From Segatella albensis DSM 11370 = JCM 12258 (GTDB lineage Bacteria > Bacteroidota > Bacteroidia > Bacteroidales > Bacteroidaceae): a DNA stretch of 64,000 nt. The notes beneath the pieces are model-generated. The model worked only from the letters and a program-made list of their open reading frames with translations, made no database searches and was not told where the DNA came from. How positions within the stretch are numbered: position 1 is the first letter of the stretch; every line of letters begins with the position of its first letter. The stretch is from the NCBI RefSeq assembly GCF_000426565.1, contig NZ_KE384540.1, positions 234,410-298,409 on the forward strand, in the 5' to 3' direction. Below are positions 63,001 through 64,000 of the stretch, one piece after another. A program made the translations under genes and the position numbers.

Positions 63001-63375
63001 TTACATCATAGAGTGTTCCTCGATGTAATCCTGTATGGTTCCTTTGTATGAATCTGAAATAGGGATGAAAGTATCGCCAAATTTTGCGCGAGATCTATCG
63101 AACATCGTAACCTCCTTGATGTGAATTAGGTAAGAGCGATGGATTCTGAGGAACTCTGGACTTGGTAGATATTCTTCCAAAGTAGACATATTCATCAAAC
63201 ACATAACAGGTTTTGCTTTTCCTTTTATGTATATTTTGATGTAGTCTTTCTGTCCCATCACATATAAGATGTCATCAAGTTTTATTTGCACAGTTTTATA
63301 CTCGCTATTTACATAAAAGAAGCGATCTTTTTCAATTTGTTTTTTTCTTCTTAAAATTAAACTTTCGTTATTCAT
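63001..63375 (-). CDS. Stand-alone LytTR DNA-binding domain regulator
   Basis: 124 residues. The LytTR fold covers nearly the whole protein: VQIKLDDILYVMGQKDYIKIYIKG near 29-52, LPSPEFLRIHRSYLIHIKEV near 71-90 and FIPISDSYKGTIQDYI. No receiver or membrane domain is present, so the signal input is unclear. -7 box TATCTTTG at 63529-63536 leaves a leader of about 150 nt containing two hairpins. Confidence 0.85.
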   Translation of the reverse strand: MNNESLILRRKKQIEKDRFFYVNSEYKTVQIKLDDILYVMGQKDYIKIYIKGKAKPVMCLMNMSTLEEYLPSPEFLRIHRSYLIHIKEVTMFDRSRAKFGDTFIPISDSYKGTIQDYIEEHSMM

Positions 63376-63663
63376 AAATTTTTGTGTTAGTTATAATAAC
63401 TCGCTCTAAATTGGACTTTGATTGAAAATCAAGAAGTTGGTCGTTTGCCTATATTATATAGGGGAAACGAGCGGACTTCTGCTCGTTTCTGTATTTTGCA
63501 ATATGCAAAGAACGCCTCAATTCGGGGACAAAGATACGATAAATTTCTAAATATCCCATAACTCGCTAGGAGAAATTTATGGAATTTAGAACTTTTGCGT
63601 AAAATCTGATGCTTACCAACACAATATGCATCCAAAAACAAACAGCAGGTATTCGGACATAGA
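63376..63663. other. Leader and spacer upstream of the LytTR gene
   Basis: Read leftward: the terminator of the HlyD-like gene, a -7 box (63529-63536), then hairpin GAAACGAGC/GCTCGTTTC (63464-63489), a second hairpin CCTATAT/ATATAGG (63448-63462) and the ATG at 63375. Short frames here look non-coding. Confidence 0.6.
63529..63536 (-). promoter_or_regulatory. -7 box of the LytTR gene
   Basis: Minus-strand TATCTTTG, about 150 nt upstream of the start codon, the longest leader in this window. Confidence 0.6.
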
Positions 63664-63681
63664 CTATCCAAATACCTGCTG
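63633..63681 (-). terminator. Terminator overlapping the stop codon of the HlyD-like gene
   Basis: 15-bp stem (63643-63657 with 63667-63681, one mismatch). Its upstream arm lies within the last codons and the TAG stop (63664-63666) is in the loop. T-rich tract at 63633-63642 on the minus strand. Confidence 0.85.
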
Positions 63682-64000
63682 CCACAACGTTCTATTACTG
63701 ACGATGATTCTCACATCGGCTTTCATATACTGTTGCAATATAGGAGTATTTTGTCCCTGTGTACTCACTGTGGCTATAGCCATAAAATAGTTACCATCTT
63801 CCCTATGTATGAGCTTGGCATTATGGCTTATGATGTTGCAGTTATAAGAAGCATCGTCGTTGCCCTCGAAAGATACATGAGCCGTCCTTGGCTCATCGAA
63901 AAGATACAAATACTTGTATGGCACAAGCACTTGCACTGTTCCTTGATTGACGACCTCACCATTAGCCTCTATGGATATAGGATAAGGTATCTTGTAGAAA
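63664..64000 (-). CDS. C-terminal part of a HlyD-like membrane-fusion protein, cut by window edge
   Basis: The frame is open across the window edge; 111 residues are visible. IPYPISIEANGEVVNQGTVQ to VRIIVSNRTLWQQVFG looks like the beta-barrel and last strand of HlyD-type adaptor proteins that couple ABC exporters to the outer membrane. A GTG at 63936 is not needed as start. The end overlaps its terminator. The family call is from general pattern only. Confidence 0.5.
   Translation of the reverse strand, partial: FYKIPYPISIEANGEVVNQGTVQVLVPYKYLYLFDEPRTAHVSFEGNDDASYNCNIISHNAKLIHREDGNYFMAIATVSTQGQNTPILQQYMKADVRIIVSNRTLWQQVFG

Noticed and set aside
63429..63671. Open frame of 80 codons between LytTR and HlyD-like genes
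   Set aside because: It covers a terminator, a -7 box and two hairpins; the translation is rich in Cys and His without a recognisable domain.

Overview
The window looks like chromosomal DNA of a Bacteroidales bacterium, most likely Prevotellaceae (Prevotella/Segatella). The grounds are: almost every transcription unit starts at a Bacteroidetes-type -7 box (TAnnTTTG, sometimes with TTTG 19-20 bp upstream); Shine-Dalgarno sites are rare; the primary sigma factor is the short 287-residue type; Rho has a long charged N-terminal insertion; a bacterial serine palmitoyltransferase is present; Tgt lacks most zinc ligands; and there are a secreted DPP-IV and an M60-like mucin-type protease. Genus is inference. 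No phage, IS transposase, CRISPR array or recognisable defence system was seen.

Layout. 1-5.7 kb: a leftward lon-tgt-(probable lptG, cut by the edge) operon, trmN6 and a lipid kinase. 5.8-7.5 kb: serine palmitoyltransferase and two identical tRNA-Pro genes. 7.5-12 kb: a gene-free repeat region, then a large secreted M60 protease with a translationally coupled 51-residue peptide gene. 12-19 kb: AlkD-like protein, truA, EamA transporter, dapA, AraC regulator, asparaginase and uronate isomerase. 19-27.3 kb: glmS, a PurF-like amidotransferase, carA and carB, four glutamine-amide enzymes in a row. 27.5-34.4 kb: two small lipoproteins, dinB, a 22-bp repeat array, rho, an ABC-F ATPase and engB. 34.5-43 kb: GldB-like lipoprotein, DPP-IV, then a leftward run sigA - exported protein - HprK-like kinase - S26 peptidase - PqqD, followed by degQ/htrA and the RNase P RNA. 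43-53 kb: membrane proteins, OMP, tRNA-Cys, comEC, an EFR1 ferredoxin/flavodoxin operon, DUF1573, aspS, an H1-like winged-helix protein and a xylulokinase. 53-56.6 kb: the GDP-L-fucose pathway (manC, gmd, fcl). 56.6-64 kb: dedA, a TPR protein, glnS, a candidate small RNA, mltG, gph, a second copy of the repeat element, a LytTR regulator and the end of a HlyD-like protein.

The strongest unexplained signal is a family of intergenic elements. Two diverged copies of a ~408-bp element (7583-7989 and 62561-62969) keep the same architecture and spacing: a 5' block, a central array with 22-bp-phased GTTAAC cores around a perfect 22-24 bp palindrome, a hairpin and a ~79-bp 3' block. A third locus (29436-29563) carries only the 22-bp-phased array, with five to six units. 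The phase is two helical turns, which suggests cooperative protein binding; function is unknown. Other points of interest are the HprK/S26/PqqD cassette downstream of the housekeeping sigma factor, the peptide coupled to the M60 protease, a promoter-plus-hairpin small RNA candidate at 60.6 kb, and a terminator-promoter junction that appears to make a leaderless GTG-start mRNA at 51.1 kb.
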